Of a stretch of DNA of 64,000 bases, positions 39,187-50,722 are shown piece by piece (position 1 is the stretch's first letter; every line of letters begins with the position of its first letter). The translations under genes were made by a program, and so were the position numbers. Source of the DNA: Microdochium bolleyi (taxonomy: Eukaryota; Ascomycota; Sordariomycetes; Xylariales; Microdochiaceae); the NCBI GenBank assembly GCA_001566295.1, contig KQ964245.1, positions 1,431,524 through 1,495,523 on the forward strand. Direction: 5' to 3'. A model generated the notes under the pieces. The model was given only the letters and a program-made list of their open reading frames with translations. It was not told the origin of the DNA and did no database searches.

Positions 39187-41355
39187 ATGTTGTAAGTGCA
39201 ATCATTCAACCAAGGTCTCCAATTGAGATACGACGTAGCGAATATCACCGCCTGACTTTCACACCAACAGCGTGCTCCCACCCCCTCCACGGTATCCGAC
39301 ACAGGCGGCGTACAATGCCGCCGTTGCTGCTGGCCATGCGGCTCCCATGATCGAGACGAACAACATCTTGTCGAATCCCGAAGACCAATTCCTGGCTGGA
39401 GAAGGTACGTGGTCTCATACCTCAGCTCGATCGCAATCGAATGACTCCGACTGATCTATAATCACTTCACAGGAACATACGTGCTCAAAGAGGACTTGCT
39501 ACTCGCGACGCCGCCTCCCCACCCGTCCGAAGCGCCTGTGATCAACCCGAACCCGCTAGCAACGAATCCCCAGCCTGCCACCACCGGTACTCGGTTGACC
39601 CTCGTTAGTTTTGACAACAAAACCCCGCCTGCTACATTCTACAAGTTCGCGAGCAGTTCCTCGATCTCCGCAACCATTGCCGAACATCCCAACGAAGGGA
39701 GATACTCCGCCGAGGCTAAAATCAGCAGCGATGGTTCTCTCCGTGCTGCCGGCTCAACAAGCGACGCCGGGCGTCCGAGTAACCTTCAAGGGGCGTCAAC
39801 GCCTGCCTTTGGCGACGGCAATGCGCTCCTCGTTCCGGAGAAGACCAAGGATCTCAACAAGCGCCGCAAACCGAAGAACAACATGACTAAGAGCAACTCG
39901 TCTTTCATATCGCGCGTCATTATCAACGAGAGCATATCCAAAAAGCTCGTGGAGCGGCCGTCCGATGGCATCTTCGCGTTCACGAACGTCAATCGTGCTT
40001 TCCAGTGGCTGGACATCACATCTGCTAACAAGGCGGACTATCTCACGAAGATCCTCTTCACAAAGGCGCACTGCTTGAGCCATGATGTGAACCAGGTCAC
40101 CAAATCGATCCACCATATCGACGTCATCATGGGTTTCTCGACCGGTGAGGTCATCTGGTGGGAGCCAATCTCTCAACGATACACACGGCTCAATAAGAAT
40201 GTAGGTCCAGTACTGGTGGTTAGTGCTAGATCATAACTGACGAGTATCACAGGGAGTCATCAACAAAACACCCGTGTCTCAAATACGTTGGATACCGGGA
40301 GCGGAGAATCTGTTCATGGCAGCACACATGGACGGCTCGCTGGTCGTGTATGACAAGGAGAAGGAGGACGCAATCTTCAGTGCAGACGAGGAAAGGCTAC
40401 TCGAAGCCAATGGTGAAGAGGCGTCTGTCAAACCACCACAGTTCAAACGCGCCATCCAGATTCAGAAATCAATCCACTCCAAGAACCAGAAGTCGAATCC
40501 TTCTGCAGTGTGGAAGCTGTCCAACCAGCGCATCAACGCATTTGCATTCTCTCCGGACAGTCGACACCTTGCAGTCGTGAAGGAGGACGGCACGCTCCGG
40601 ATCATCGACTACCTTAAGGAAGAGTGAGCCGCACCCTCCAGCCGAGAACCAGTCTTGGCGCCTCCCCGCTAACAATCAGCAGGCTCCTCGGTATCTACAA
40701 CGCCTACTATGGCGGCTTCACATGTGTGTGCTGGTCGCCGGATGGAAAGTATGTCTTGACTGGTGGTCAAGACGATTTGATCTCGATCTGGTGCCCATCG
40801 GAAGGTGCACTCATAGCAAGGTGTCAAGGGCACCAGTCCTGGGTTACCGCAGTGGAGTTTGATCCTTGGAGGTGCGATGAGAAGAACTACCGCTTCGGAA
40901 GTGTTGGTGAGGACTGCCGGCTGTGCCTCTGGGATTTCAACGTCGGCATGCTGCATAGGCCCAAGGCTGTAAGTACTTGTTCATCGCTGGAGGGGTAGGC
41001 ACGTGCTGATTTCAGCTTCTTCCAGGCTACACGCCACCGCGAGTCCGTCTCATCAAAAGCCCCGGGTTTCCAGCGCACGGACTCTCAAGGCTTGAATGGC
41101 GGCAGGGACCGCTCCGAGTCTGTTACAACAGCTCCCGAACCGAATGGGGAGGATGAGGGCGAGGACGACAACTCAATTGACCACCCTGTTGAGCCCCGCG
41201 CGCGGACGGCGATACTACCACCGGTCATGACAAAAGCAGCCGACAAGGACCCCTTGAGCTGGCTGGCTTTCACTGCGGACTCGATCATGACCTCGTGTGT
41301 CAAGGGCCACATTCGGACATGGAACCGACCTACGGAGCCTCCGACTCAGACATGA
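39187..41355 (+). CDS. creC: CreC, WD40 partner of the CreB deubiquitinase in carbon catabolite repression
   Basis: CreC stabilises the deubiquitinase CreB and is required for proper carbon catabolite repression. Six coding exons: 39187-39191, 39271-39404, 39473-40200, 40253-40623, 40683-40968 and 41026-41355. Every junction has GT/AG ends and keeps the frame, giving 617 residues. The N-terminus is Met-Phe-Val-Leu-Pro-Pro-Pro-Pro-Arg-Tyr. A Ser/Thr/Pro-rich segment follows. The family signature is Asn-Arg-Ala-Phe-Gln-Trp-Leu-Asp, then Asp-Val-Ile-Met-Gly-Phe-Ser-Thr-Gly-Glu-Val-Ile-Trp-Trp. WD repeats include Asn-Ala-Phe-Ala-Phe-Ser-Pro-Asp, Cys-Val-Cys-Trp-Ser-Pro-Asp-Gly-Lys, Gln-Asp-Asp-Leu-Ile-Ser-Ile-Trp and Asp-Cys-Arg-Leu-Cys-Leu-Trp-Asp. 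A Ser/Asp/Glu-rich insert sits before the last repeat, as is usual for CreC. A CreD-type arrestin gene is the next supported gene downstream. Confidence 0.95.
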
Positions 41356-44300
41356 GAAGGCCGCGGGCGCTCTCAGTCTTGCGCGTACGCCCACTAGAGG
41401 CTGAGAACCCGAGGAATTCTTGAAAAGAATGTATGAATCTCAGCTACAGTTCGCCCCCAGTATTGCAACGAAGCTGGACGTGTCATGTTGGGCAAAACAG
41501 GTTTCGTGAGTAGTGGGAACAGGTCCACAATAGATCGAAGCAGTGGGTGTTGGATAATGGTGTCGTAGTGAATCTCGCGACCGAGCCTTTCCGGAGCCAC
41601 ATTCTGTGTCTTGTGGTGGCCGAGGGTCTTGCAGAACGGTGCCAGCTTCTCTGGATTTTGCGAAGCAATTCATAGGCCCAATCTCATTGTCAAGTCACCA
41701 GGACAATTCTGGCTTTCACATCTGGAGAACTGGATTGGATCCTGGTTGGCGATTCGATTAGTCGTAGAGAATATACGTGTTACTACCGTGCTCGCGGAAG
41801 CCAGACCGCCTTGAAAGTCCCGACTGCGCGATCACGAACAGTAGTAGTCCGAAGGTCGGCCGGCCGGAGTGGGGCTGCGACAGGTGTGGGCGCCATTGTC
41901 TGCGGCGTTTACGTGAAGGTCGCGAAGGAGCCGCACGCCTGCCGGATCAGCGGGACCCTGCATGAACGGCAGAGCTTGTGGCGTGTGTCAACAAAGAAAA
42001 AAAAGGATCGCCCGGCCAGGCTGAGTTGATGGGGCATAAGGTCGACCCAGTGGATACGCGTACGTAGCAGGAGCGTGTGACTCAAAAAGATCCCCTCGGC
42101 CGTATTGTCGCACGTCTGACGTGGTACTGGACCGCTTTTTTGGTTTTCTTTGTCGGCGAAATATGGATGTTTGCCTGTTGGGTCGACTCGTCATTCAGAA
42201 CTTTTGAGTGCCGGCCGGGCGACGGAGCGGGCGATTGTGGGTACGCCGGAGCCACAGAAAGGCACACAGCTCGACAGGAAGGGATCGGTCCGTCTCCTGC
42301 GATACGGAACATGCCAGGCTCCTGCAAGGCGTGCGTGCATGAGACAGCGCGGGTTTGGGATACTGGTGGATGTTCGACGGGAGAGGGGCGTCTAACTGCG
42401 CATCCGGACCATAAACTCCCAGGGGCAGCTCGGGAGCCTCATCCCGAATCGCTCTGCACTTGAGCATGTGTACAGCAGCTCCGTTCTGGACGGAACGCCG
42501 GCAGTGTTGGAGCGGTGGATCTGTCGGAATCGTCGAGACTTGGACTCGGCCGCCGGCCGAGATTGCCCGTGTTAACTGTGGCAGCAGAACGTCCTCGGAG
42601 TGCCACGCCGCGTGATGGCTAAACATGTCTTTGAGGTTGGTATGGCAGAGCATGGCACGTCATGAAAATATGCGAGCACGATGTTGAAAGGCTGAGCGAT
42701 CTACTCAACCCGTTCGTGACTGATTGATGCTAAAGGATCACCGCCGAGAGGGAGAGACACCTGGGGACCGCAGGAGATTCCGTGTGCATTGTGGTAGCAG
42801 AGTATCCGACTCTTGTCGTACGAGGTCGTCGGTTTGTGATAAGGACGAGTACCAGCACACGTGTTTATGTCGACCGATCATGACCGATCATGGTCGTTGC
42901 AGGTGAGCCGAAGAGCTCCTGCATCACTGCCCGGCTGTGGGTCGTGCCCTCCTGCGCGTAGGTTGAGTGATCCCTGCCGCAGCTCCGAAGCGTGCTACTA
43001 GCTCCAAGCACGTAATGCTCGCCAGTCACAATTGGTCACCTTCAGAGTTCTTATCATCGCGGCTTCACTACGGCCAGACTCAGACTCATCACCACCTCGA
43101 CGGAGGTTTCAAATGTCGACACAGGTAAGGGACTACCATCGAAGAGGAGAGGCGGTCTGTGGTATGCGATGAACATACTTTACCTACACCGAGGTCAACC
43201 AGCCACTCTGTACGTACCCTAGGATACTGTAATTGTGTCTGTTGGGGCCGACCCTTCCACGGCACGGTCAGTCGCAGCCATTATAAAGCAAGGCGCCCTG
43301 GCAGCGGCATTGTATGCCGTCAGAAGGCCGGCAACACAAGCCACGGTGTTGGCAAGAACGATCTTCCTCAGCGACGCATGTCGACCTTTTTCTTTGGCGT
43401 GCTAGCCTTTAAACGGCGGGTGCTGTTGCTTGGCTCCTGTCACATGTACCGCGGTGGACAACCCTAGCTTGAGCATCGCATCCACAAGTGGATGCTGATA
43501 GAGCGCGACTCGAGGCTCCAGCGGCTCCGAGATCTGCCCTTATCAACGCCACCTTCTGTTGTGAATTATAGCCTTGGCATTCGAGGCTGCGCTGCCACTC
43601 ACGAATTTGGACATACCGATTGTCGACTGATGGACACGATGTGATGCGTGCATACGTTTGGGAACCTTTGGTCATGATGCAATCGTGGCCTCATGATCGC
43701 ACGTCTTTCAGGTACCACACTGCAGGATATGTCGTTCGAGGAATTCGAGCTTCGTGCAAGCACAACCGGTCGGGCCAGGACCGGAGCTGCAGGGCTAGCG
43801 CTGAGAGGAGGAAACCTGTGCGCCGGCCTTGCCACTCACGAAGCACGGGCAGCGCTGCCCACCTCAAGTGTCCTCACCTTGTCGACCGTGCGCCTCCACC
43901 ACGTGCGCTCCTCAACCGACGATAAGTCGCGAGAACGGCGTGGGGGTCCAGGACTTTTACTGAGTTCCCATCCAAGGGCCCGTGCCGTGACCTGCCACAT
44001 GGGAGGTCCGAAGGAGGGTCACCATCTGTCACCGAGCAATACTGAAGCAAGTTCGCAGTAGGTTAGAGGTACATCATTGGTCGTAGCGTAACATCCAGAT
44101 GTGAGAGAGGTTCGTTCTTCCGGGCAGCGGTTAACCTTCGAAGCAGTCTGGAACTGGAGGAGGCCGCGCAACACAACGTGCTCAAATACATAACCGTGAC
44201 GCGTGGCAGGGATAGACCCATTGTGATGACGGTTTCCAAGGAAATGTCGAGATGGTTGTCAGCTGTCGGCGTGGCGATAGAGGTCTGGGTTCTGATAGCT

Positions 44301-45426
44301 GGTTGCGTGTGATGACTTTTTGATCTTTCGGCGGCGTGGCGGAACCTTGGAGGAGGACCAAGACGCAGGGGGTGTGCGGGCCCGCTGTCCCCCCACTTGG
44401 GCACATTCTCCCGTGCCTTCCAGGGCTCTTCCACGTTCCAGCCACTACACACCACCCGATCAAGCCTCGTTCCACTCGTACTTGGCGTTTCTAGAAACCG
44501 TGTCGGGCTGTCGTGTCACTGTATGCTCGCGGTATTAGGTACTGACACCGAGCACGAAGACGCGCAAGCGACGCTCAATGTCACATTCGAATGCATCGAG
44601 TCCACCAAGAACCCTGAGGGCTGCAAGAGACAGCAACACAGCTGTGGACACCCACTGCCGGTCCGCCTCTCGGAGGCGAGGACCCCTGGCCCGTCGTGGG
44701 TTCCGCAGCCGGTGATAGCATCGCCCGTGGCCAGATGCAGCCAGGCATCGCCCTGGGTGGACAGAAAGTCGCGATGCATGCGCCATAGAACAGGCCGGCG
44801 CGCAAACGCAGTCGGGAGGCCCATATGTGTCGGCTTGCTCCTCGCCAGAGTGCCCTTGACATCGCGACAGCGCCTGCGGATCGATGGGTCCGGTCCTCTG
44901 CTGTTATCGCTGCGACAAGAGGACCCTCTTTGCGCCGCCCACGTCGTGGTGTGTCGCAATCTGCACCCTGCCGGCCCCGCGCCCGTAATCAGGCCCTGCC
45001 CTGCCACTCGCGCCGCGAACCAGCCCCGGTTATTGCGATCGTGCGCCGGCTTGTGCCCGGCGGGCGGAGCCTGCACGTTCCTAGCCAAGCACCTGTCATG
45101 GCCAGCGCCGAGTCTGAGTCGTGATTTTGCCTATCGGCGAGCCCTGCGCCGAGCCCAGCAAGATAATCCCGCCAGCGGCCCTCTCCCTCCTCGACGCTGC
45201 ACCCCACCAGGTCGCCATCATCATTCGGTAAGCCGCGATCTCTCTCCCGTTCTCTATTTCCTACCGCGCCCTCCGCTCACTTTTCTTCCTCCCAAGTCAC
45301 GATCAGCCATTCCTCGACCTTGAACGACGACTTGGACAGTCGTGGTCAGCCCTATCACACGGCACACGCCATCGTCACTGCGACCAGCGCTATCGCATGG
45401 GCAAGCTGTCGCCCAGTCACATCAGC
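41356..45426. other. large intergenic region between creC and the arrestin gene
   Basis: About 4 kb, the longest gene-free stretch in the window. It includes a tandem GACCGATCAT pair at 42872-42891. A 308-codon Cys/Arg/Pro-rich frame at 44397-45323 lies where the arrestin promoter and leader should be and has no recognizable domain. No tRNA or transposon remnant was recognised. Confidence 0.45.
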
Positions 45427-47413
45427 ATGCCCTCCTTCAACCCCTTCACCTCCGTGGCCGGCCGCAATGCCTGCACCCTTTTCCAGATCCGGTACAGTTC
45501 CCATTCATATCAGTGCAAGCTCGAGGTCTGCCACTAATACATGGCTGCTCTCAAGTCTCGAGAATGACTTTATCGTCTTGCGCGGCGGCGAGCACGAGGC
45601 CACCAGCCAGCTCCTCAAGGGGCAGGTGGTTCTGTGTCTGCGAGAGCCTCTCAAGGTCGAGGACATCCATTTGCGGTTGACCGGGAACTGCAGGGTTGCT
45701 TGGGTCGATGGCAAGCAGACTCCGACAGGGCTTCACACCCAGAAGGTAGACCGGACGACCACCATCCTGCGCCATTCCTGGCCGCCGTTTGTCTCAGACC
45801 CCACGAACCACCACCACCATCAGACCTTGGCACCCGGCAATTACGAGTGGCCCTTCGAACTCATCTTGTCCGGAGACACCGCCGAGAGCATCGAGGGTCT
45901 ATCACAGACCGGTATCTCTTACGCCCTCAAAGCAACCATCTCACGAGGCAAGCTTGCCAAGAATGTGCACGCTTACAAACCCATCCGCATCATACGAACG
46001 CTCGAACCGGCTGCTCTCGAATTCAACCATGCCATGAGTGTGGAGAACATCTGGCCCAACAAGATCGAGTACTCCGTCAACATCCCGCAGAAGGCCATTG
46101 TTTTTGGCAGCAACGTACCCATCGAGATGCGCTTCACCCCTCTTCTCAAGGGCCTGGAGATGGGTGCCATCACAGCCAAGCTTGTCGAAGTCCAGGAGTT
46201 CAGTCTCCAAAACCAGATTTCCGGGACCACCTCCAAAACACATAAGCACGAACGCGACATCAAGACCTGGACAGCCGAGGTGACTCGCGAGGAGAACTGG
46301 CAGGACAACATTGAAGAGACTGGCCAAGAGGGCTGGTCCGTCAAGAAGGAGTGGCCGCTGCCAAAGAAGCTCACAGAGTGTCTGCAGGACTGCTCAGCTC
46401 ATGGCATCAAGATCAGACACAAGATTAAGCTTACGGTAGCTCTCAAGAACCCTGACGGCCATGTATCTGAGGTAAGTCTTCACCACGCACAATGCAGTCT
46501 GCTCACGACAAGTACTGACTGTACACAGCTTCGCGCCACCCTGCCCGTGACCATCTTCATCTCGCCCAACATGCCTCTCGATGAGCAGGGCAATATCCTC
46601 ACTCAAGAACCGACGGCTGGCAGCGAGACAGCCTCTGAAGGCAACGATCCATCGAGCCTGGCGCCGCCTGGCTACGGACAGCACGTCCTTGATCAATTGT
46701 ACGCCGATATGGACCCCAATGGCATTATCACACCCCCCGGTATGCAAAGCGGTTTCAGCAGTCCGATGTATGCTCTATCTCGGGCAGGCTCCACCGAAAA
46801 TCTTGCGGTGATGGGTCAGATTGGTGCTATCGCACCGGCAGCGTTGTCATCAAGGCTGCAGCAGCATGCCCTCAACGATTTGGACGACAACAGGCGTAGC
46901 GGCCACTTTGGCAACGGCCGCGCTCGATCCGGAACTACGACACCTCACGAGATGCTCGTAGATGGCGAGCCTTCGCAGTCGACCTCGGCAGAACTATCCC
47001 GCCAGACCAGCGAGGACGAGCAGCCTGTCCAACAGTCTGGAATAAGCACGCCACTGGAGCCAGAGCACAACGAGTTTCTGAGCATGGCAGAGCTCAGCAA
47101 GGTGCCGAGTTACTCGACAGCGACACGTGCCCCTCTGCCGAGAACACCCAGCTACGTTGGCTCTCTCGGTCTTCCTGACTACAGGACTGCGATGAGCGCA
47201 CCTTCAACGCCTGCGCCACAGGTAATCAGCGACCCTATGGCAGCCATTACAGAGGACGCAGCATCTGGCCTTCACATGACACCCATGGCGAGATCTCCGA
47301 CATCCCATTCAAGGGCGGGCTCCATTGGGTTCAACTTCATCACACAGCCAGGCTCGCCCGGCGACAGTTACAGCGATAGGCGTGTGCGGATTCTGCAGAA
47401 CAGAGCTCACTGA
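45427..47413 (+). CDS. creD: CreD/Rod1-type arrestin, adaptor for HulA/Rsp5 ubiquitin ligase
   Basis: Alpha-arrestins of this type link the HECT ligase HulA (Rsp5) to transporters and, in Aspergillus, act against CreB/CreC in carbon catabolite repression. Three exons: 45427-45491, 45556-46471 and 46529-47413, with introns 45492-45555 and 46472-46528, giving 621 residues. I prefer the ATG at 45427 because it joins as Met-Pro-Ser-Phe-Asn-Pro-Phe-Thr-Ser-Val-Ala-Gly-Arg to Asn-Asp-Phe-Ile-Val-Leu-Arg-Gly-Gly-Glu-His-Glu-Ala. Arrestin N motifs include Leu-Lys-Gly-Gln-Val-Val-Leu-Cys-Leu and Pro-Gly-Asn-Tyr-Glu-Trp-Pro-Phe. Arrestin C includes Ala-Met-Ser-Val-Glu-Asn-Ile-Trp-Pro-Asn-Lys-Ile-Glu-Tyr-Ser and Gly-Ile-Lys-Ile-Arg-His-Lys-Ile-Lys. 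A Pro-Pro-Gly-Tyr motif near the start of the Ser/Pro-rich tail suits WW-domain binding. Fungi have paralogues of this family, so strict CreD orthology is likely rather than proven. Confidence 0.88.
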
Positions 47414-49070
47414 GCAAATCTCACGAGCTCGCTGCCGTTCGGCACAGCTCAAAAAGAGAAGTTGATTGCATCGCGGGACGAGCAGTTAGACTCTTTATTC
47501 TGCGACTTTGGAGTCGCCAGATCGGCCCAACTTGTAACACTAGGGAGCGCGCCATTTGATGTGGGACAGTCAGACTGGGCGCAGAACCCACCGACGCTTA
47601 GCTCACGGGTGTCACTTTTCTGTTTGGGGACATATAATTTGGAGTTTTAGGAACTGGTGCAAGCTTTGGATAGCGTGTTTTTTACGGGCGATAGACATAG
47701 ACGGGGGACATGACCGCCACTTTTAAATAGCATGGGAAGCCAGCAGCGGAACTGGCGGGCTTCTGTGGCCAGGGAAGGAAGGACAGAAATACAAGATCGC
47801 AAGTTTATCGCGACCACAACAACACTGCGATACATGAGAAAATGTGTTGGGCCGGCTCAAACCGTGAATGCTGTGATGTTCCTGTGCTGCCCGCCTGTGA
47901 ATAGGTTCGTGGTTGGCAGAAGTCTGACGTCATGTCCGGATTTGTGCATCGGCATGAAGCCACGACGGGGCATAGACTTCGAACCCAATGAGGGAGTGGT
48001 ACGCCAGGCCGCACCATGCCCGCACCCTCATCTCGCGACTGAGGTCGTCTTGCTGCATTGATTCCGACGTGCAAGGATAGCCTGTCCTCGTGGCACTCTT
48101 TGGTCCGCGAAGGGGTGACTGATTGTCACCTGTGCCGTGATCAAGGGCTCTCCTCCTGTACAGTGGCCATGCCCAGAGCAGCCTAGCACATCGCTAGCGC
48201 CCTGGTCGGCCTGCCAGATTCCTGATTGACCCCGCGCCAGCGCTCCTCACCCTCAGAAGAAGTCCCCCTCTCGGGCGCAATCTAGTCTCGGCAGCCTCTG
48301 ACATCATCGCCAGGCGTGCTAGTGACTTGCGACGGACACAAGCAATCCGGGAAATGCACCAGCCGGCTCACGTCAAGCGCGGACGCGTTGTGTGACCCAG
48401 CCAGCGTGCTAAGCGCTAATCGCTAATTATCCCGTGCGCGATGCCACGTCTTGCTCGGTGTTGCATGTGTCTTGGGCCAAGGGGTGAGGGTGTTGTGGGA
48501 CCCTCTCTCTGTTGTCCATCACAGATCGACGAGGGCTTGCGGGCGGGCAGGATGGCGGGCGGGCGGGCGACAGACCAGGGTGTGGGGGGTAATTAGACTC
48601 ATCAAGGGTCACTTGGCTTGATCGACTCTACGGGATCGTCGTCAGGGCGCTCGAACAGACAATAGGATCGTCTGATCGCATTCTATTAAAGCCCCCTCCT
48701 TCCCCCCTCGCCGTCTCGCACCTCCAAAGAAGTCTCCGGTTTCACCTACAACAATACCTCACTGCGCATCGCACCTCTGACGCAGATGTGCCTGACATAC
48801 CGATAGATTGACGACAACTGTAAGCATCATTCCTCCTGGCACTCGAGCCTCCCACATCGCCCCTTCCCCAGCGTCGCGCACACCGCTCAGAGGTTCAAGA
48901 TGGCCATCCAGCCGAGCTGCTGCAGCTGCTCCCCCCACAGCCTTTGCTCCTGACTACCTCTGCGTCTCTTGACATGAGCTGATCTTGACACACGACCCCA
49001 GCTACAAGACTTCAAGCTTCACGCGCACACACACCTCCCACGGGATTTCACAGAGGACCACCAACCTACA
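47414..49070. other. intergenic region and slm1 promoter
   Basis: 3' flank of the arrestin gene, then a C/T-rich leader up to 49070. A TATTAAA-like element sits at 48684-48690, about 390 bases upstream of the slm1 ATG. No gene or RNA was seen. Confidence 0.45.
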
Positions 49071-50722
49071 ATGAGCGGCGACTCTACTAACTTGCCGCTG
49101 CGGCAAGGCTCAACCTTCGGCGCTGGCGAGGATGCCATTCCCACCATCGACCCGACTACTGTGAGTCCTTTCTCGGCCTTGCCGAGCGTCTCGGCACTGC
49201 GCCCGCCTTGAGCTGCGGCGTTTCCTGGCTGCTAGCATTGAGACTGACAATTGCATTACAGACCGCCGGCCTCCTGACCGAGCGACTCCAGGCATGGAAG
49301 CATGCCGTCGGCTATCTGGAAGAGTACGTCTCGGCCACCGAGAAGATCCACAAAGCCCATTCCAAAGAGTACGAAAAGGTCCTCAAGACGATCTCCAACC
49401 CACTCAAAGAGGGGACGCACTTTGATCAGGGCCTCGGAGGTGTAGCTGGCTTCTTTGAGAACATGCGCGTTAACACCCAGGTAAGTCGTCCATGACCGTT
49501 CAACAGCTGAGTTTGGAACATGCCATTAACAAAGTGTGTATCCACTCAGGCCATGATCAATTCAAATGCGGAGACCGAAAAGACCCTCAAAGGCACCGTC
49601 TTGCCTATTCTGGAGAGACTTCACAAGGAGATCAAGGCCAAGCACAAGGAGGTGTCACACGGCGTCGACAAGTCCTCCAAGGAGATTGAGAAGGCGAGAA
49701 ACACAACACAGAAGCACATTGAATTCCTTGGCCAACACTCAGCCTCTTTTGAGTCCACTGGTGGCAAGATGAGCCCTACCGAGGATCCATACGTTTTGAA
49801 GCGCGGCGTCCTTCACCGTCTGAACAAGCAGATCATTGAAGAGAACAACCACCGCAACGATCTCATTCATGTGCAGGATGGCTTCCAGGCATTTGAAGCT
49901 CATGTTATTGGAGTACTGCAACAGACCATGGAGGCTTTCAACCAGGTGGCGGGAGGCCAAGCCGAAAAGACTCGCGCTCTCTACACTGACATGCTCGGTG
50001 CTGCGCAGCGAATTCCGCCAGATTTCGAGTGGCAAGGCTTTCAGCGCAGGGAGGCTGGTCGTCTTGTTGACGCCAATGATGCACCGCGCAGCCTTGACTC
50101 TGTTAGCTTCCCCAACCAGGACCACAACTCGACCAAGGCCCTTATTGAGGGAAGTCTGGAGCGGAAGTCACGCAACAAGCTGTCTTGGGGTACACAGACT
50201 GGATACTATGTCATCACGCCCGCCAAGTATCTGCACGAGTTCAAAGATGACGATAACCTCCGCGCCGACCCTAAGCCTGAGCTCTCCATCTTCCTTCCCG
50301 ACGCGGTCCTAGGCACTCCTGCTGGCGACAAGTTCAGCGTCAAGGGCAAAGACAAGAGCAAAGGTATCGGTGGCAAACTTTCCGGATCGTCAGAGCTTTC
50401 CTTCAAGGCTCACTCGGCAGCGGAAGCGCAAAAGTGGTACGATGTGTTGAAGCTTGCGTCTGGCCATGCGGGTGTACCCTACGAGAGTACTCCCAACTCA
50501 CCCGTCGTCGGAGGCCCCGAGTCGCCCGGCGAAGCGAGCCCTACGACCGAGAAGCAGCAGGAGGCTGGAGTCGTGGGCGGCGACGTTGTCGCGAGTCCAA
50601 CTGCGATAAGCCCGCAAAGCACGTTCAAGGATACCGATACCAAAGCTGCGGCACCTGTAGCACCTGCGGCTGCTGCGCCGGCCGCGACCACTGCCGCGCC
50701 GGAGAAGAAGGCTACAGCTTAG
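49071..50722 (+). CDS. slm1: SLM1-type F-BAR and PH domain protein (TORC2/eisosome adaptor)
   Basis: Slm proteins bind PI(4,5)P2 at the plasma membrane, sit at eisosomes, and pass stress signals to TORC2. Three exons: 49071-49160, 49262-49480 and 49550-50722, with introns 49161-49261 and 49481-49549, giving 493 residues. Residues 30-290 are a long helical F-BAR-like region: Leu-Thr-Glu-Arg-Leu-Gln-Ala-Trp-Lys, Tyr-Leu-Glu-Glu-Tyr, and Lys-Glu-Ile-Glu-Lys-Ala-Arg. Residues 295-415 are the PH domain: Gly-Ser-Leu-Glu-Arg-Lys-Ser-Arg, Gly-Tyr-Tyr-Val-Ile-Thr-Pro, Tyr-Leu-His-Glu-Phe, ending Lys-Trp-Tyr-Asp-Val-Leu. A Pro/Ala/Thr-rich tail follows. The domain order distinguishes it from Pil1/Lsp1, which lack a PH domain. 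Confidence 0.93.

Noticed and set aside
44397..45323. 308-codon Cys/Arg/Pro-rich frame (+) upstream of the arrestin gene
   Set aside because: No domain, no introns or codon bias like its neighbours, and it overlaps the likely promoter and leader of the arrestin.
45467..45555. Alternative arrestin start at the ATG at 45467, reading through without the first intron
   Set aside because: It replaces a family-like N-terminus with an unrelated sequence. The ATG at 45427 plus a 64-base GT..AG intron joins exactly to the arrestin core.
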